64,000 nucleotides of DNA, from positions 62,001 through 126,000 of the forward strand of contig NZ_JQGJ02000007.1 in assembly GCF_000802155.2 (NCBI RefSeq), written 5' to 3'. The notes under the pieces are model-generated. The model had not been told where the DNA came from and made no database searches. It saw only the letters and a list, made by a program, of their open reading frames with translations. Positions 42,504 to 51,749 of this stretch are shown here, one piece after another. A program made the translations under genes and the position numbers. Within the stretch, counting starts at the first letter, position 1; each line of letters begins with the position of its first letter. The DNA comes from Pseudomonas frederiksbergensis. GTDB lineage: Bacteria; Pseudomonadota; Gammaproteobacteria; Pseudomonadales; Pseudomonadaceae.

Positions 42504-42696
42504 TACGCACCTCTCCTTGGACCGATTCCTGTTCTGCATCACGTGCAGCCGCTTCAATGATGATGCGCTTGGTCGCGGCATCAAAATAAATGTCGACCTG
42601 ATCACCCTCTTCCAGCCCGGCATTCCGCAGTATCTGATCTCCGAGAGCTACCCGCCCCAGCTTCTGGATCCTACGGGTATCAAAAAACACCTTCAT
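42496..42696 (-). CDS. AbrB/MazE/SpoVT-fold small DNA-binding protein
   Basis: A 66-aa protein, MKVFFDTRRIQKLGRVALGD then ILRNAGLEEGDQVDIYFDAATKRIIIEAA, the swapped-hairpin AbrB fold. First gene of the operon, overlapping the DUF4007 start. It could be the autoregulator of the cluster or a MazE-type antitoxin; no toxin gene accompanies it, so I favour a regulator. Ribosome site TGGAG 8 bp upstream of the ATG. Confidence 0.75.
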   Translation of the reverse strand: MKVFFDTRRIQKLGRVALGDQILRNAGLEEGDQVDIYFDAATKRIIIEAAARDAEQESVQGEVRNG

Positions 42697-42736
42697 TCTG
42701 GTACTCCACGCCTGGTAACAGGCTCTTTGAATACTT

Positions 42737-42762
42737 GAATGATACTTTACTGACTGTCATTC
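42737..42762. promoter_or_regulatory. Inverted repeat upstream of the defence operon
   Basis: 6-bp arms GAATGA/TCATTC spaced by 14 bp, 40 bp before the AbrB-like gene. A plausible autoregulatory site; short arms make this weak. Confidence 0.3.
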
Positions 42763-42987
42763 GGCAGCGTTAAGAATGTCAAAAACAGTGTTTTTTGCAG
42801 ATTTTTCAGCGTATTAGCGGATGGCAACAGGATAGCCAAGCATCAAGGCCAAATGATACTACGTCCGGCCCGCCTATTACGCATGCGCAGAGTAGAAATG
42901 CATCGACGCAGGTCGCTGGCCATCGAGACGATGAATACGCGCGCCGAACAGGAGCAGCCAAGACTGGCTCCGTCCATCGAAAGACAT

Positions 42988-43004
42988 CTTGCATGCTAGC
43001 ATTC
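42988..43004 (+). promoter_or_regulatory. Operator copy 1 (CTTGCATGCTAGCAT) before the dehydrogenase unit
   Basis: CTTGCATGCTAGCATTC. The similarity to copy 2 (46718) extends downstream through a shared TGCATGATG. Proposed binding site of the island GntR regulator. Confidence 0.7.
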
Positions 43005-43129
43005 CAGTGATGCATGATGTGTTCATAAATACAAACAAGCGGTGCCCATCATGGTCAGCATTGCGTGCAAAGCCCCCTCAACCTTCACGTCACTCCTCCA
43101 CGTGAAGCGATCCTCCAAAGGCCGCCATC

Positions 43130-43168
43130 ATGGCAGGTCTTATCCGAATCGTTTTCCCAAGCAGTTAA
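43130..43168 (+). CDS. Short leader peptide ORF, 12 aa
   Basis: MAGLIRIVFPSS, with AAAGG 8 bp before the ATG. It shares LIRI-x2-PS with the 16-aa leader ORF at 54489, which precedes the other single-gene-led unit of the same regulon. It is followed by a hairpin and then, 82 bp after the stop, by the dehydrogenase gene. Likely a regulatory translated leader; no known counterpart recalled. Confidence 0.45.
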   Translation: MAGLIRIVFPSS

Positions 43169-43186
43169 GTCCTTTCGCTTTCTTGA

Positions 43187-43226
43187 GCTAGAGGTGTCTG
43201 CCTGTTTTGCGCCCACGGCCTCTGGC
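43187..43226 (+). other. Hairpin between leader ORF and dehydrogenase gene
   Basis: GCTAGAGG (43187-43194) pairs with CCTCTGGC (43219-43226), one G-T wobble. Its position matches the hairpin after the second leader ORF. Confidence 0.45.
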
Positions 43227-43250
43227 CCAATGAAAATAAGGAAGATAGAA

Positions 43251-44366
43251 ATGAGCATGATGAAAGCTGCCCGTCTGCATAAGGTTGGTCCGACCTTCCA
43301 GCTCGACTCGATCGAGGTCCCGAAACCACGTGCACATGACGTAGTTGTTGAGGTGAAGGCTTGCAACTTGGTGCCTAACCTTCGCAATGTCATCGAGAGC
43401 TACTCCACCTGGTTCCCCTACCTCCCGCTTCCGAAGCTGCCGGCGGTCTACGGTTTGGACGCTGCAGGCATCGTTAAAGAGGTGGGTGAAGGTGTGCACG
43501 GCATCAAAGTCGGAGACCGCGTGTACGTGAACCCCGGCCGTAGCTGCGGCTCCTGTCATGCCTGTTTGCGCGGTCAGCATATCAACTGCACCGCGTTCAC
43601 CTTCCAGGGCTACTTCGGGTTTGGCCCAGGCTCCCAAGAAATCTTCGAAGACTACCCCTACGGCGGATTGTGCCAATACATGACCGCGCCGGCATCGGGC
43701 TTGGTCAAGCTCCCTGAAGCGATATCCTTCGAGCAAGGATGCCGGTTTGGCTATCTCGGCACCGCCTATTCGGCCCTTCGAAAAGCAGGCGTGTGTTCTG
43801 GTCAGTCTGTCCTGATCAGTGGCGCCACCGGAACGCTAGGACTCGGGGCCGTCCTACTTGCCTTGGCCATGGGGGCTACAAAAATCTTCGCAATGGCTCG
43901 CAACCGCCAACTCTTGGAGCGAGTTCGCGCTCTCGCCTCAGATCGTATTTTCACGATTTCCGTCGGCGATGAGCCACTGGGTGATTGGGTACGTAAGCAT
44001 ACCGATGAGCTCGGTGTTGACGTCTTCATTGATGCGGTTGGTCCAGGGGCCCCGCATGAACTGACTGTTGAGGCGATTGGTGCGCTTCGCCGTGGCGGCC
44101 GCATGGTGGATATCGGTGGGATGTCTGAGGATTTGCCGGTGCCGATGTTCAAACTCATGTGCTTCCAGATCAGCGTGATCGGCTCCCTCTGGTTCACCGT
44201 GGCAGAAGGTCAGGACATGGCCGAGATGGCTGCCGCCGGCACCTTGGACCTGTCGGTATTCGACCAGGAAGTATTCGCCATCGAACAGGTGAACGAGGCG
44301 ATGGATGCGATAGCAGACCGCAAAGGCGGTTTCACCAACGTTGTAATCAATCCCAGCCTGACCTGA
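43251..44366 (+). CDS. Medium-chain alcohol dehydrogenase homologue with altered catalytic zinc site
   Basis: A 371-aa MDR-superfamily protein. The structural-zinc lobe NPGRSCGSCHACLRGQHINC has four Cys. The nucleotide-binding fold is at VLISGATGTLGLGAVLLA. The usual catalytic-zinc motif GHE is replaced by GLD in VYGLDAAGIV, so the His ligand is missing although EQGCRFGYLG keeps the later Cys. Start at 43251 with AAGGAAG; the longer upstream frame runs through the leader region and is rejected. First gene of a unit with the cupin and the outer-membrane protein. The substrate may be a side-chain alcohol or aldehyde, but this is a guess. Confidence 0.7.
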   Translation: MSMMKAARLHKVGPTFQLDSIEVPKPRAHDVVVEVKACNLVPNLRNVIESYSTWFPYLPLPKLPAVYGLDAAGIVKEVGEGVHGIKVGDRVYVNPGRSCGSCHACLRGQHINCTAFTFQGYFGFGPGSQEIFEDYPYGGLCQYMTAPASGLVKLPEAISFEQGCRFGYLGTAYSALRKAGVCSGQSVLISGATGTLGLGAVLLALAMGATKIFAMARNRQLLERVRALASDRIFTISVGDEPLGDWVRKHTDELGVDVFIDAVGPGAPHELTVEAIGALRRGGRMVDIGGMSEDLPVPMFKLMCFQISVIGSLWFTVAEGQDMAEMAAAGTLDLSVFDQEVFAIEQVNEAMDAIADRKGGFTNVVINPSLT

Positions 44367-44411
44367 AACGCAGCGCCGCTCGATCGGGCGGCGCTCAGTC
44401 GGAGATCCAAC

Positions 44412-44951
44412 ATGAAAGTGAGACGAGTAGTTGCAGGCACGCAGAATGGTAAAGCTGTATTCCTAGCCGACGGTTTCGCGCCTCAGACCCATGAGTACAA
44501 AAATATACCAGGATTCGCTACTTCTTTAATATGGCAAACGGTGGCATCTCCGTCCCTTCCTGAAGCATTTGACGATCCAGTTCAAGCCAGCTCTTCACTG
44601 CTGCCTCAGCCTGGAGAAACCAAGTGTCTGGCGGTGAGCTTCCCGCCTGACTCAATCTTCCAGTCCTCGGACTTCAATCCCGAGGAAGCCCATGCTGAGC
44701 AGCAACGCCACCTGCTTGGACTGTATGAATGCTTCGACCCTGAACGACCAGGCATGCACGCATCTCCGACAGTCGACTACGGCATTGTGGTCAAAGGCCC
44801 TCTCATTCTCGAACTGGACGACGGCCAGATCAGGGAGCTCGCGAGCGGAGACATCGTGGTGCAGCAAGGCAATATACATGCTTGGCGAAACCCCGGGACC
44901 GAACCTGCGTTGGTTACATTCGTCCTGATTGGCGCCCACGTCCCTCGGTAA
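44412..44951 (+). CDS. Cupin-domain protein
   Basis: A 179-aa protein with one C-terminal cupin fold (about 110-175): VDYGIVVKGPLILELDDGQ, then LASGDIVVQQGNIHAWRNPG. The metal-binding pattern is incomplete compared with classical cupin motif 1, so it may bind a ligand without oxidising it. N-terminal KVRRVVAGTQNGKAVFLADG resembles cupins found in aromatic-catabolic clusters. It lies 45 bp after the dehydrogenase gene and 22 bp before the outer-membrane protein gene. Role unknown. Confidence 0.7.
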   Translation: MKVRRVVAGTQNGKAVFLADGFAPQTHEYKNIPGFATSLIWQTVASPSLPEAFDDPVQASSSLLPQPGETKCLAVSFPPDSIFQSSDFNPEEAHAEQQRHLLGLYECFDPERPGMHASPTVDYGIVVKGPLILELDDGQIRELASGDIVVQQGNIHAWRNPGTEPALVTFVLIGAHVPR

Positions 44952-44973
44952 AAAATTACATAGGATAATAACA

Positions 44974-45891
44974 ATGAAAAGTTATGTAACACGCGCCGGC
45001 GTTGCTAGCGCGCTCGGATGCTCTTTGCTCGTTTCTTCGCTATGTTACGGTACTGAAAGTGGAGATACCGTTTGGCCGCTAGGCGTACAGACCGTTCTTC
45101 CGGCAATCCTGCCCCCACCTGGTGAAACCTCTTTGTACAGTTATACCGCCTACTACAAGGCGGATAGCTTTAAAGACAACAGTGGCAAATCCTCTGTCCC
45201 AGGGTTCAGCTTGGAGAATTTTGTTCAAGCTATTCGAGTGGTGCACACGTGGGACGTGAGATTCGATAGCGGCGTTACTCTCAGCAGCGGAATTATCGGG
45301 TCAGCGAACAAGATCAAGGTTGAGGCATTCGGGAACAGTGATACAGACTCCGGCTTCAGGCAGTTGTACCTTACCCCTCTGTATGTCGGCTACTCGCCTT
45401 CCGAAAACTTGCACTTGCTAACGGGATTCAGTGCCTTTGTCCCATTGGGAAACTATGACGGTAATAAGTTAGCGAATAGCCCGCCAGGCTATGCGAGCTA
45501 TACCCAGGAATTTGACCTAACCTGGTTCCCCCACCCTAACTGGGAGGTCTCGATTGCACCGACCTTCACCATCAATGCGAAGAACGACGACACCGACTAC
45601 CGCTCGGGCAACGTGTTCAACGTCGACTACCTGCTTGGCTACAGGCTGCAGTCCAATCCCAAGGTTCAGCTGGGTTTGGTGGGATATTACACCAAGCAGG
45701 TCACCGATGATCGCTACGACCATGGTGACCTCGATGATGGGAACCGGCTGAGTAAATTCGCCGTTGGCCCCCAAATCTTCTATGCGTTTGATCAGAAGTC
45801 AGGGGTCGTGCTCAAGTGGATGCGTGAGACCGCGGTCAAGAACGGTCCCAAAGGCGACTCTGTATGGCTTGAGTTCGCGTTCCCGCTATGA
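44974..45891 (+). CDS. Outer-membrane protein of the phenol meta-pathway (SphA/MetA-pathway) type
   Basis: A 305-aa exported beta-barrel. Signal peptide MKSYVTRAGVASALGCSLLV to about residue 27. The mature part has alternating strands, with LTGFSAFVPLGNYDGN and VGPQIFYAFDQKSGVVLKW, features of the COG4313 family found in aromatic-degradation operons and thought to admit hydrophobic substrates. The C-terminus ends in an aromatic/hydrophobic strand (VWLEFAFPL). Start at 44974 with AGGATAA, 22 bp after the cupin stop; its stop meets the convergent regulator gene with a 6-bp overlap. Confidence 0.75.
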   Translation: MKSYVTRAGVASALGCSLLVSSLCYGTESGDTVWPLGVQTVLPAILPPPGETSLYSYTAYYKADSFKDNSGKSSVPGFSLENFVQAIRVVHTWDVRFDSGVTLSSGIIGSANKIKVEAFGNSDTDSGFRQLYLTPLYVGYSPSENLHLLTGFSAFVPLGNYDGNKLANSPPGYASYTQEFDLTWFPHPNWEVSIAPTFTINAKNDDTDYRSGNVFNVDYLLGYRLQSNPKVQLGLVGYYTKQVTDDRYDHGDLDDGNRLSKFAVGPQIFYAFDQKSGVVLKWMRETAVKNGPKGDSVWLEFAFPL

Positions 45892-46551
45892 GGCTAGCTT
45901 CTCAGCCTCAGGCATTTTAGATACGACATCCTTCGCCACACTGTGAATATGGCTCGCAGCCGCATTGGCTGCAGCCTTTTTGTTCCTGGTTTTCAGCGCT
46001 GCAAGAATCTCATCATGCTCATCAGTAGCAGCCCCCAAGTGCACTTGGAAGCCGCAGGTCTGCACGATGAAAAAGTCGGATAGCTCAAAATTTGCTACTT
46101 GGCGTGACGAGAGTATTGGCGATTTCGCCATTGAGTGCAGCACGCGATGGAATTCTACGTTCAAATTCCGATAACTGTCGGCAGCATCGCTGTGAGCTGG
46201 ATTGATGCTTCTAATTTTGTCGTTGATCTCGGACATACGCAGCACATCATCAGGGGAGCCACGCTCAGCAGCAAGCCCTGCGATAAGCGCTTCGTTGTTC
46301 GCAAACATTTGGTAAAAGTCATCAACTTCCAAACGTGTAGGGTGCACAACCTCACATCCAACCTGGGCAGTGATCACGACAAAGCCCCTCTCCTGCAGGC
46401 TGTTCAGTGCGGTCATGATTGGCTGACGACTGACACCCGTTTCCTCGCTGATTTCCTTGACCAGGATTTTTTCACCGAACGCATATCTACGATTCAGTAG
46501 GCGTTCCAAAATGTGCTGATAGATAGCGGTCTTCTTGTTTGCCACTTGCAT
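45886..46551 (-). CDS. GntR-family regulator (FCD subfamily) of the aromatic island
   Basis: A 221-aa regulator. The winged helix-turn-helix is at residues 5-75 (IYQHILERLLNRRYAFGEKI; KEISEETGVSRQPIMTALN). The FCD ligand domain follows, with metal-type residues in NLNVEFHRVLHS and TDEHDEILAAL. The start is placed at 46551, right before the HTH, with AGGAAG upstream; 55 further in-frame codons would cover an operator copy at 46603 and look non-coding. Divergent from mhpB. It replaces the IclR-type MhpR usually linked to mhp genes. Confidence 0.8.
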   Translation of the reverse strand: MQVANKKTAIYQHILERLLNRRYAFGEKILVKEISEETGVSRQPIMTALNSLQERGFVVITAQVGCEVVHPTRLEVDDFYQMFANNEALIAGLAAERGSPDDVLRMSEINDKIRSINPAHSDAADSYRNLNVEFHRVLHSMAKSPILSSRQVANFELSDFFIVQTCGFQVHLGAATDEHDEILAALKTRNKKAAANAAASHIHSVAKDVVSKMPEAEKLAS

Positions 46552-46602
46552 CGGTGTGATCTTCCTAGGACTGAGTGCGCGATTTAACATTTCGCTAACT
46601 GG

Positions 46603-46620
46603 CTTGCATACTAGCATTTC
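46603..46620 (-). promoter_or_regulatory. Operator copy 4 (CTTGCATACTAGCAT) in front of the GntR gene
   Basis: CTTGCATACTAGCATTTC, one mismatch to the consensus in the core, about 50 bp upstream of the regulator start. Suggests autoregulation. Confidence 0.65.
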
Positions 46621-46717
46621 GGATAGTAAACCAGATTTTCGCACCAATCGCTTCGTCATCCGTCGCGCCCTATTTCCAAGGCGTGAATCCATACGACGAT
46701 GAGCGGGCATCTTCAAG

Positions 46718-46734
46718 CTTGCATGCTAGCATTC
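46718..46734 (+). promoter_or_regulatory. Operator copy 2 (CTTGCATGCTAGCAT) in front of mhpB
   Basis: CTTGCATGCTAGCATTC followed by TAGCGTGCATGATG, nearly the same extended sequence as copy 1. It lies in the 326-bp divergent region between the regulator and mhpB. Confidence 0.7.
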
Positions 46735-46877
46735 TAGCGTGCATGATGATCAGGCAGACAAAAACAAATCTACCTGCATGGCGCTGCCCCTCTGCCGTAA
46801 GGCATTGAGGAAATGCGCTCATGCCGTCCCAGTGCGAGGCGGCCTGCACTGGGGCACGACGTGAAGGTTTCGTATCA

Positions 46878-47822
46878 ATGAACGCTTACCTGCATTGCCT
46901 ATCGCACACGCCCCTCATTGGGCATTTCGATCCGCCCAAGAACGTGCTCGATGAAGTGGATGAAGTAGTCCGCGCTGCCCGTGCACGCATCGCCGCTTTC
47001 GATCCTGAGCTCGTGGTCCTTTTCGCTCCAGACCATTACAACGGCTTCTTCTACGATGTCATGCCCCCTTTCTGCCTGGGCATGGCGGCTGAAGCCATCG
47101 GCGATTTCGGCTCGCTCGCCGGCACCCTCTCTGTGCCCAAATCCATCGCTGAAGCGTGTGCTGAATCTCTGCTCAGCAATGGCGTCGACATGCCTGTTTC
47201 GTATCGCATGCAGGTTGACCACGGCTTCGCTCAACCGCTCGAATTCCTTCTCGGCGGCCTGGACAAGTATCCGGTTTTGCCGATCTTCGTGAACTGTGTG
47301 GCCCCGCCTCTGCCTACCTTCGAGCGGGTCAGATTAATGGGTGATGCGGTCGGTCGATTCACGCGCACCCTGAACAAGAGGGTGCTGTTCCTGGGGTCGG
47401 GGGGCCTTTCACACCAACCGCCAGTTCCGGAGCTAGCCAAAGTCGATGCCCGGATGGCTGATCGGCTCATGGGCAGTGGCCGCAACCTACCAGAAAACGA
47501 GCGCACAGCACGCACCCAACGCGTGGTCATCGCAGCTGAGCGCTTTGTCGAAGATCAGAACACCCTCCATCCGCTGAATCCCGAGTGGGATCAATACTTC
47601 CTCGACGTTGTTGAGCAGGACCTGTTGAGCGATCTGGATCAGCTCCCCAACGCACATCTTTCCCAATTGGCCGGCAAATCCACGCATGAGGTCAAGGCCT
47701 GGGTCGCTGCGTTCTCAGCGCTCGCTGCCCACGGCGCATACACCGCGACAGATCGCTACTACCGGGAGATCCCGGAGTGGATCGCAGGCTTCGGCTCTAT
47801 CAGTGCGCACTCTCAGCGCTAA
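46878..47822 (+). CDS. mhpB: 2,3-dihydroxyphenylpropionate 1,2-dioxygenase
   Basis: A 314-aa class III extradiol dioxygenase that opens the ring of 3-(2,3-dihydroxyphenyl)propionate (also dihydroxycinnamate). It begins [20 protein letters not shown]. Active-site segments [37 protein letters not shown] and [20 protein letters not shown] are nearly those of E. coli MhpB as remembered, and the length is the same. The start is set at 46878 by that match. First gene of mhpBCDFE. Confidence 0.95.
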   Translation: MNAYLHCLSHTPLIGHFDPPKNVLDEVDEVVRAARARIAAFDPELVVLFAPDHYNGFFYDVMPPFCLGMAAEAIGDFGSLAGTLSVPKSIAEACAESLLSNGVDMPVSYRMQVDHGFAQPLEFLLGGLDKYPVLPIFVNCVAPPLPTFERVRLMGDAVGRFTRTLNKRVLFLGSGGLSHQPPVPELAKVDARMADRLMGSGRNLPENERTARTQRVVIAAERFVEDQNTLHPLNPEWDQYFLDVVEQDLLSDLDQLPNAHLSQLAGKSTHEVKAWVAAFSALAAHGAYTATDRYYREIPEWIAGFGSISAHSQR

Positions 47823-47844
47823 CAACCTTCACGGAGAATCAATC

Positions 47845-48702
47845 GTGACTGCAATTACTGAAAAAGACAGCAGCAAATTCGTTCGCGTCCAAGACGGCGA
47901 GCTGGATCTGAATATTCATTACAACGACTGCGGTGAAGGCAAAGAAACGGTTGTCATGCTGCACGGTTCTGGCCCTGGTGCTAGCGGCTGGGCCAACTTC
48001 AATCGCAACATTGAGCCACTGGTAGAGGCTGGCTTCCGGGTCATCCTCATGGACTGCCCTGGCTGGAGTAAAAGTGATTCGATCGTCAGCACCGGCTCTC
48101 GCTCCGATCTTAATGCCCGTGTTTTGAAAGGTTTGGTCGATAAGCTGGACCTGGACAAGGTGCACTTACTCGGCAACTCCATGGGTGGCCATACAGCCGT
48201 AGCCTTCACGCTGACTTGGCCTGAGCGCGTAGGCAAACTCGTGCTTATGGGCGGCGGCACCGGCGGGGTCAGCCCATTCGTATCAATGCCTACTGAAGGC
48301 ATCAAATTGCTCAACGGCCTGTACCGCGAGCCAACGATCGAAAACCTCAAGAAGATGATGAACATCTTCGTCTACGACACCAGCGACCTCACCGAGGAAC
48401 TGTTCCAAGCGCGCCTGGACAACATGCTGGCTCGAAAAGACCACCTCGAAAACTTCACCGCGAGCCTCGCTGCGAACTTCAAGCAGTTCCCTGACTTCAG
48501 CCATCGCCTCGGCGAGATTCAGGCCGAGACCCTCGTAGTTTGGGGTCGCAATGACCGCTTTGTTCCGATGGACACCGGCCTGCGCCTGGTTGCCGGCATC
48601 CCCAACTCTCAACTGCATGTCTTCAACAAATGCGGCCACTGGGCCCAATGGGAACACGCGGACACGTTCAACCGCATGGTTCTCGACTTCCTCACCCACT
48701 GA
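47845..48702 (+). CDS. mhpC: 2-hydroxy-6-oxonona-2,4-dienedioate hydrolase
   Basis: A 285-aa alpha/beta hydrolase that cleaves the ring-fission product to 2-hydroxypentadienoate and succinate. Oxyanion-hole [13 protein letters not shown], nucleophile GNSMGGH, acid GRNDRFVP, and the His in [11 protein letters not shown] are intact. The start is a GTG at 47845 with ACGGAG upstream. Lies 22 bp after mhpB and 11 bp before mhpD. Confidence 0.95.
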   Translation: MTAITEKDSSKFVRVQDGELDLNIHYNDCGEGKETVVMLHGSGPGASGWANFNRNIEPLVEAGFRVILMDCPGWSKSDSIVSTGSRSDLNARVLKGLVDKLDLDKVHLLGNSMGGHTAVAFTLTWPERVGKLVLMGGGTGGVSPFVSMPTEGIKLLNGLYREPTIENLKKMMNIFVYDTSDLTEELFQARLDNMLARKDHLENFTASLAANFKQFPDFSHRLGEIQAETLVVWGRNDRFVPMDTGLRLVAGIPNSQLHVFNKCGHWAQWEHADTFNRMVLDFLTH

Positions 48703-48713
48703 TCGAGGTCACG

Positions 48714-49508
48714 ATGAACATTACACAAGAGACCCTTGAGCGCTTGGCGGCTGATCTGCGCAGAGCTGAAGGAAATGGCGAGCCTGTTGGACCACTGCGT
48801 GACGTGATCGGCGCCACAAACGTGGAGAGTGCCTATGCGATCCAACGCTTGAACCAAGCCCATGCCATCGCAAATGGACGACGCTTGGTTGGCCGCAAGA
48901 TTGGATTGACCAACCCCAAGGTCCAGGCCCAACTGGGCGTAGACCAGCCGGACTTCGGTTGCCTGTTTGCAGATATGGCGTACGGCGACAACGAAGTGGT
49001 TCCGTTCGAACGTGTTCTGCAGCCCAAAATCGAGGCAGAAATTGCACTGGTTCTGGAACGCGACCTGCCTAGCGCTTCCACAACCTTCGCAGACGTCATC
49101 GCCGCAACTGGCTGGGTTCTCCCGGCGCTTGAAATTGTCGGCAGCCGCATTGAGGGCTGGAACATCAAATTCGCCGACACCGTGGCTGATAACGCATCAA
49201 GCGGGTGTTTTGTTCTCGGCGGCCCTGCACAGCGCATTGATGGCCTAGACCTGCGCGGCGCAACGATGCGGCTCTCCAAAAACGGTGAGGTCGTCAGTTC
49301 TGGCAGTGGTGCCGAATGCCTGGGTAATCCGCTGAATGCAGCTGTTTGGCTCGCTCGCACAATGGCTGAGTTTGGTGAACCTCTCAAAGCAGGCGACATC
49401 ATCCTGACAGGTGCCCTGGGACCGATGGTCGGCGTAAGCGCAGGTGATCATTTTGAAGCCGAAATCGAAGGCCTTGGCCGCGTCGGCGTGTCGTTCAGTG
49501 TCGAGTGA
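48714..49508 (+). CDS. mhpD: 2-keto-4-pentenoate hydratase
   Basis: A 264-aa hydratase converting 2-hydroxypenta-2,4-dienoate to 4-hydroxy-2-oxovalerate. It carries the FAH-like/MhpD core [20 protein letters not shown], a metal site [15 protein letters not shown], and [18 protein letters not shown] at 48714, 11 bp after mhpC, with GAGGTC upstream. Normal length. Confidence 0.94.
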   Translation: MNITQETLERLAADLRRAEGNGEPVGPLRDVIGATNVESAYAIQRLNQAHAIANGRRLVGRKIGLTNPKVQAQLGVDQPDFGCLFADMAYGDNEVVPFERVLQPKIEAEIALVLERDLPSASTTFADVIAATGWVLPALEIVGSRIEGWNIKFADTVADNASSGCFVLGGPAQRIDGLDLRGATMRLSKNGEVVSSGSGAECLGNPLNAAVWLARTMAEFGEPLKAGDIILTGALGPMVGVSAGDHFEAEIEGLGRVGVSFSVE

Positions 49509-49521
49509 TGGAGATCTAGAA

Positions 49522-50460
49522 ATGACTACAAAACGCAAAGTCGCCATTGTCGGCTCCGGAAACATCGGCACCGATTTGATGATCAAGATCCTGCGCAATG
49601 CCAAGCACCTGGAAATGGCCGTGATGGTTGGTATCGACGCTGCTTCTGATGGTCTGGCTCGCGCCGGCCGAATGGGCGTGGCTACCACTCACGAAGGTGT
49701 CGCTGGCCTGGTCAAAATGCCAGAGTTCGCTGACATCGATTTCATCTTCGATGCTACCAGTGCGGGTGCTCACGTCAAAAACGACGCCATGCTGCGTGAG
49801 TGCAAGCCAGGCATCCGGGTGATCGACCTTACTCCGGCAGCTATTGGCCCATACTGTGTGCCGGTGGTGAACCTCGAAGAACACGTCAACGCGCAGAACC
49901 TGAACATGGTCACGTGCGGCGGGCAAGCAACTATTCCGATGGTCGCTGCAGTATCGCGTGTTGCCAAAGTGCATTACGCAGAGATCGTCGCATCAATTGC
50001 CTCCAAATCAGCAGGCCCCGGCACCCGTGCGAACATCGACGAGTTCACTGAAACCACCTCGAAAGCCATCGAAGTCATTGGCGGCGCAGCCAAAGGTAAA
50101 GCCATCATTATCATGAACCCGGCTGAGCCTCCTCTGATGATGCGCGACACAGTCTACGTGTTGTCTGAAGCAGCGGACCAGGATCAGGTTGAGGCCTCCA
50201 TTGAAGAAATGGTTGCCGCAGTAAATGCGTATGTCCCCGGCTACCGCCTCAAGCAGAAAGTGCAGTTTGAAGTCATCCCTGAATCTGCCCCATTGAACAT
50301 TCCCGGCCACGGCAAATTCAGCGGCCTGAAGACCTCTGTTTTCCTTGAGGTCGAGGGTGCTGCCCATTACTTGCCATCGTACGCAGGCAATCTCGACATC
50401 ATGACTTCTGCTGCGTTGGCTACCGCCGAGCGCATGGCACAGTCGATGAGCCAAGCCTGA
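49522..50460 (+). CDS. mhpF: Acetaldehyde dehydrogenase (acylating)
   Basis: A 312-aa CoA- and NAD-dependent enzyme turning acetaldehyde into acetyl-CoA. Rossmann motif [16 protein letters not shown], catalytic Cys in [14 protein letters not shown], and CoA-site [18 protein letters not shown]. Its partner is MhpE, which it precedes by 11 bp; the two form a channelling complex in known systems. Confidence 0.95.
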   Translation: MTTKRKVAIVGSGNIGTDLMIKILRNAKHLEMAVMVGIDAASDGLARAGRMGVATTHEGVAGLVKMPEFADIDFIFDATSAGAHVKNDAMLRECKPGIRVIDLTPAAIGPYCVPVVNLEEHVNAQNLNMVTCGGQATIPMVAAVSRVAKVHYAEIVASIASKSAGPGTRANIDEFTETTSKAIEVIGGAAKGKAIIIMNPAEPPLMMRDTVYVLSEAADQDQVEASIEEMVAAVNAYVPGYRLKQKVQFEVIPESAPLNIPGHGKFSGLKTSVFLEVEGAAHYLPSYAGNLDIMTSAALATAERMAQSMSQA

Positions 50461-50471
50461 GGAGCGCAGAT

Positions 50472-51482
50472 ATGAACGGTAAAAAGCTCTACATTTCGGA
50501 CGTGACCCTGCGTGATGGTATGCACGCTATTCGTCACCAGTACTCGCTGGATCAGGTCCAAGCAATCGCTCGAGCACTGGATGCCGCCAAGGTCGATTCG
50601 ATCGAGATCGCTCACGGTGACGGCCTTCAAGGCTCCAGCTTCAACTACGGCTTTGGCGCACACACCGATATCGAGTGGATCGAAGCTGCCGCCGACGCAG
50701 TGAAGCACGCCAAGATAGCAACGTTGCTGCTCCCAGGCATCGGTACTTTGCACGACCTCAAAGCTGCCTATAGCGCGGGCGCTCGCGTTGTCCGTGTCGC
50801 CACCCATTGCACCGAGGCCGATGTCTCCAAGCAACACATCGAATACGCCCGCGAGCTCGGTATGGACACGGTAGGCTTCCTGATGATGAGCCACATGCAG
50901 ACCCCCGAAGGGCTCGCGCAGCAGGCCAAACTGATGGAAGGCTACGGTGCCACCTGCATTTACGTCGTCGACTCCGGCGGCGCGATGAATATGGATGACA
51001 TCCGTGCGCGCTTCCGCGCAGTGAAAGCGGTGCTTGATCCGGCCACTCACACCGGTATCCACGCGCACCACAACCTGAGCCTCGGCGTGGCCAACTCGAT
51101 CGTCGCCGTCGAAGAAGGCTGTGACCGCATCGACGCGAGCCTGTCAGGCATGGGCGCCGGGGCCGGTAATGCACCACTGGAGGTGTTCATCGCGGCCGCA
51201 GACAAGCTGGGCTGGAATCACGGCACTGACCTGTACGCCCTGATGGACGCAGCAGATGACCTGGTTCGCCCACTTCAGGATCGCCCGGTACGTGTTGACC
51301 GAGAGACTCTCGCTCTCGGCTACGCCGGTGTGTATTCGAGCTTCCTTCGCCACGCAGAAGTTGCAGCTGCTCGCTACGGCATCAAAGCAGTAGACATCCT
51401 GGTCGAGCTGGGCAAACGCCGCATGGTCGGCGGCCAGGAAGACATGATCGTCGATGTCGCACTGGATTTGCTGAAGCGCTGA
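50472..51482 (+). CDS. mhpE: 4-hydroxy-2-oxovalerate aldolase
   Basis: A 336-aa HMGL-type aldolase splitting 4-hydroxy-2-oxovalerate into pyruvate and acetaldehyde. Metal and catalytic segments [32 protein letters not shown] and [20 protein letters not shown] are typical. Last gene of the catabolic core, followed by two hairpins before the transporter gene. Confidence 0.95.
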   Translation: MNGKKLYISDVTLRDGMHAIRHQYSLDQVQAIARALDAAKVDSIEIAHGDGLQGSSFNYGFGAHTDIEWIEAAADAVKHAKIATLLLPGIGTLHDLKAAYSAGARVVRVATHCTEADVSKQHIEYARELGMDTVGFLMMSHMQTPEGLAQQAKLMEGYGATCIYVVDSGGAMNMDDIRARFRAVKAVLDPATHTGIHAHHNLSLGVANSIVAVEEGCDRIDASLSGMGAGAGNAPLEVFIAAADKLGWNHGTDLYALMDAADDLVRPLQDRPVRVDRETLALGYAGVYSSFLRHAEVAAARYGIKAVDILVELGKRRMVGGQEDMIVDVALDLLKR

Positions 51483-51487
51483 GGTTC

Positions 51488-51540
51488 GCAGACAGCTCCA
51501 CGCAAGCTGTCTGCAGCAATCCCCTCCCGTCAGGGAGGGG
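51488..51540 (+). other. Two tandem hairpins after mhpE
   Basis: GCAGACAGCT/AGCTGTCTGC (51488-51514) and CCCCTCCC/GGGAGGGG (51521-51540). No T-run follows, so they probably stabilise or partly attenuate the mRNA between mhpE and mhpT instead of ending it. Confidence 0.6.
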
Positions 51541-51749
51541 TCTATGAGACAACAATAAGAGAGACCACCCGACATGAATGCCTCGCAAAATCCCTACTGC
51601 CACCGCCTCCGAACACGCAGTGATCAGCCCTCCTACTCACTCTTTTTCTGAGTGATTACTGAGCTGATGTAGCTCCACATCACTGGCGTTACTAAAACCA
51701 CAATCACGTGTTTTCTGAAGACCTTTCAAGGGCTTCGGAGGGGGTCGCT

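Larger units (their letters stand above)
42697..43250. other. Intergenic region between the defence operon and the aromatic island
   Basis: 550 bp with divergent promoters. On the defence side is an inverted repeat GAATGA (42737-42742)/TCATTC (42757-42762), possibly an operator for the AbrB-like protein. On the other side are a GntR-type operator (42988), a short leader ORF (43130-43168) and a hairpin (43187-43226), all listed separately. Confidence 0.5.

Noticed and set aside
46552-46716. Longer N-terminus for the GntR regulator
   Set aside because: It would place 55 basic residues before the HTH and put an operator copy inside the coding region; the ATG at 46551 has a ribosome site and begins at the domain.
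51574-51651. A 25-codon ORF (MNASQNPYCHRLRTRSDQPS...) between mhpE and mhpT
   Set aside because: Weak ribosome site, no likeness to the LIRIxxPS leaders and no following hairpin; probably chance.
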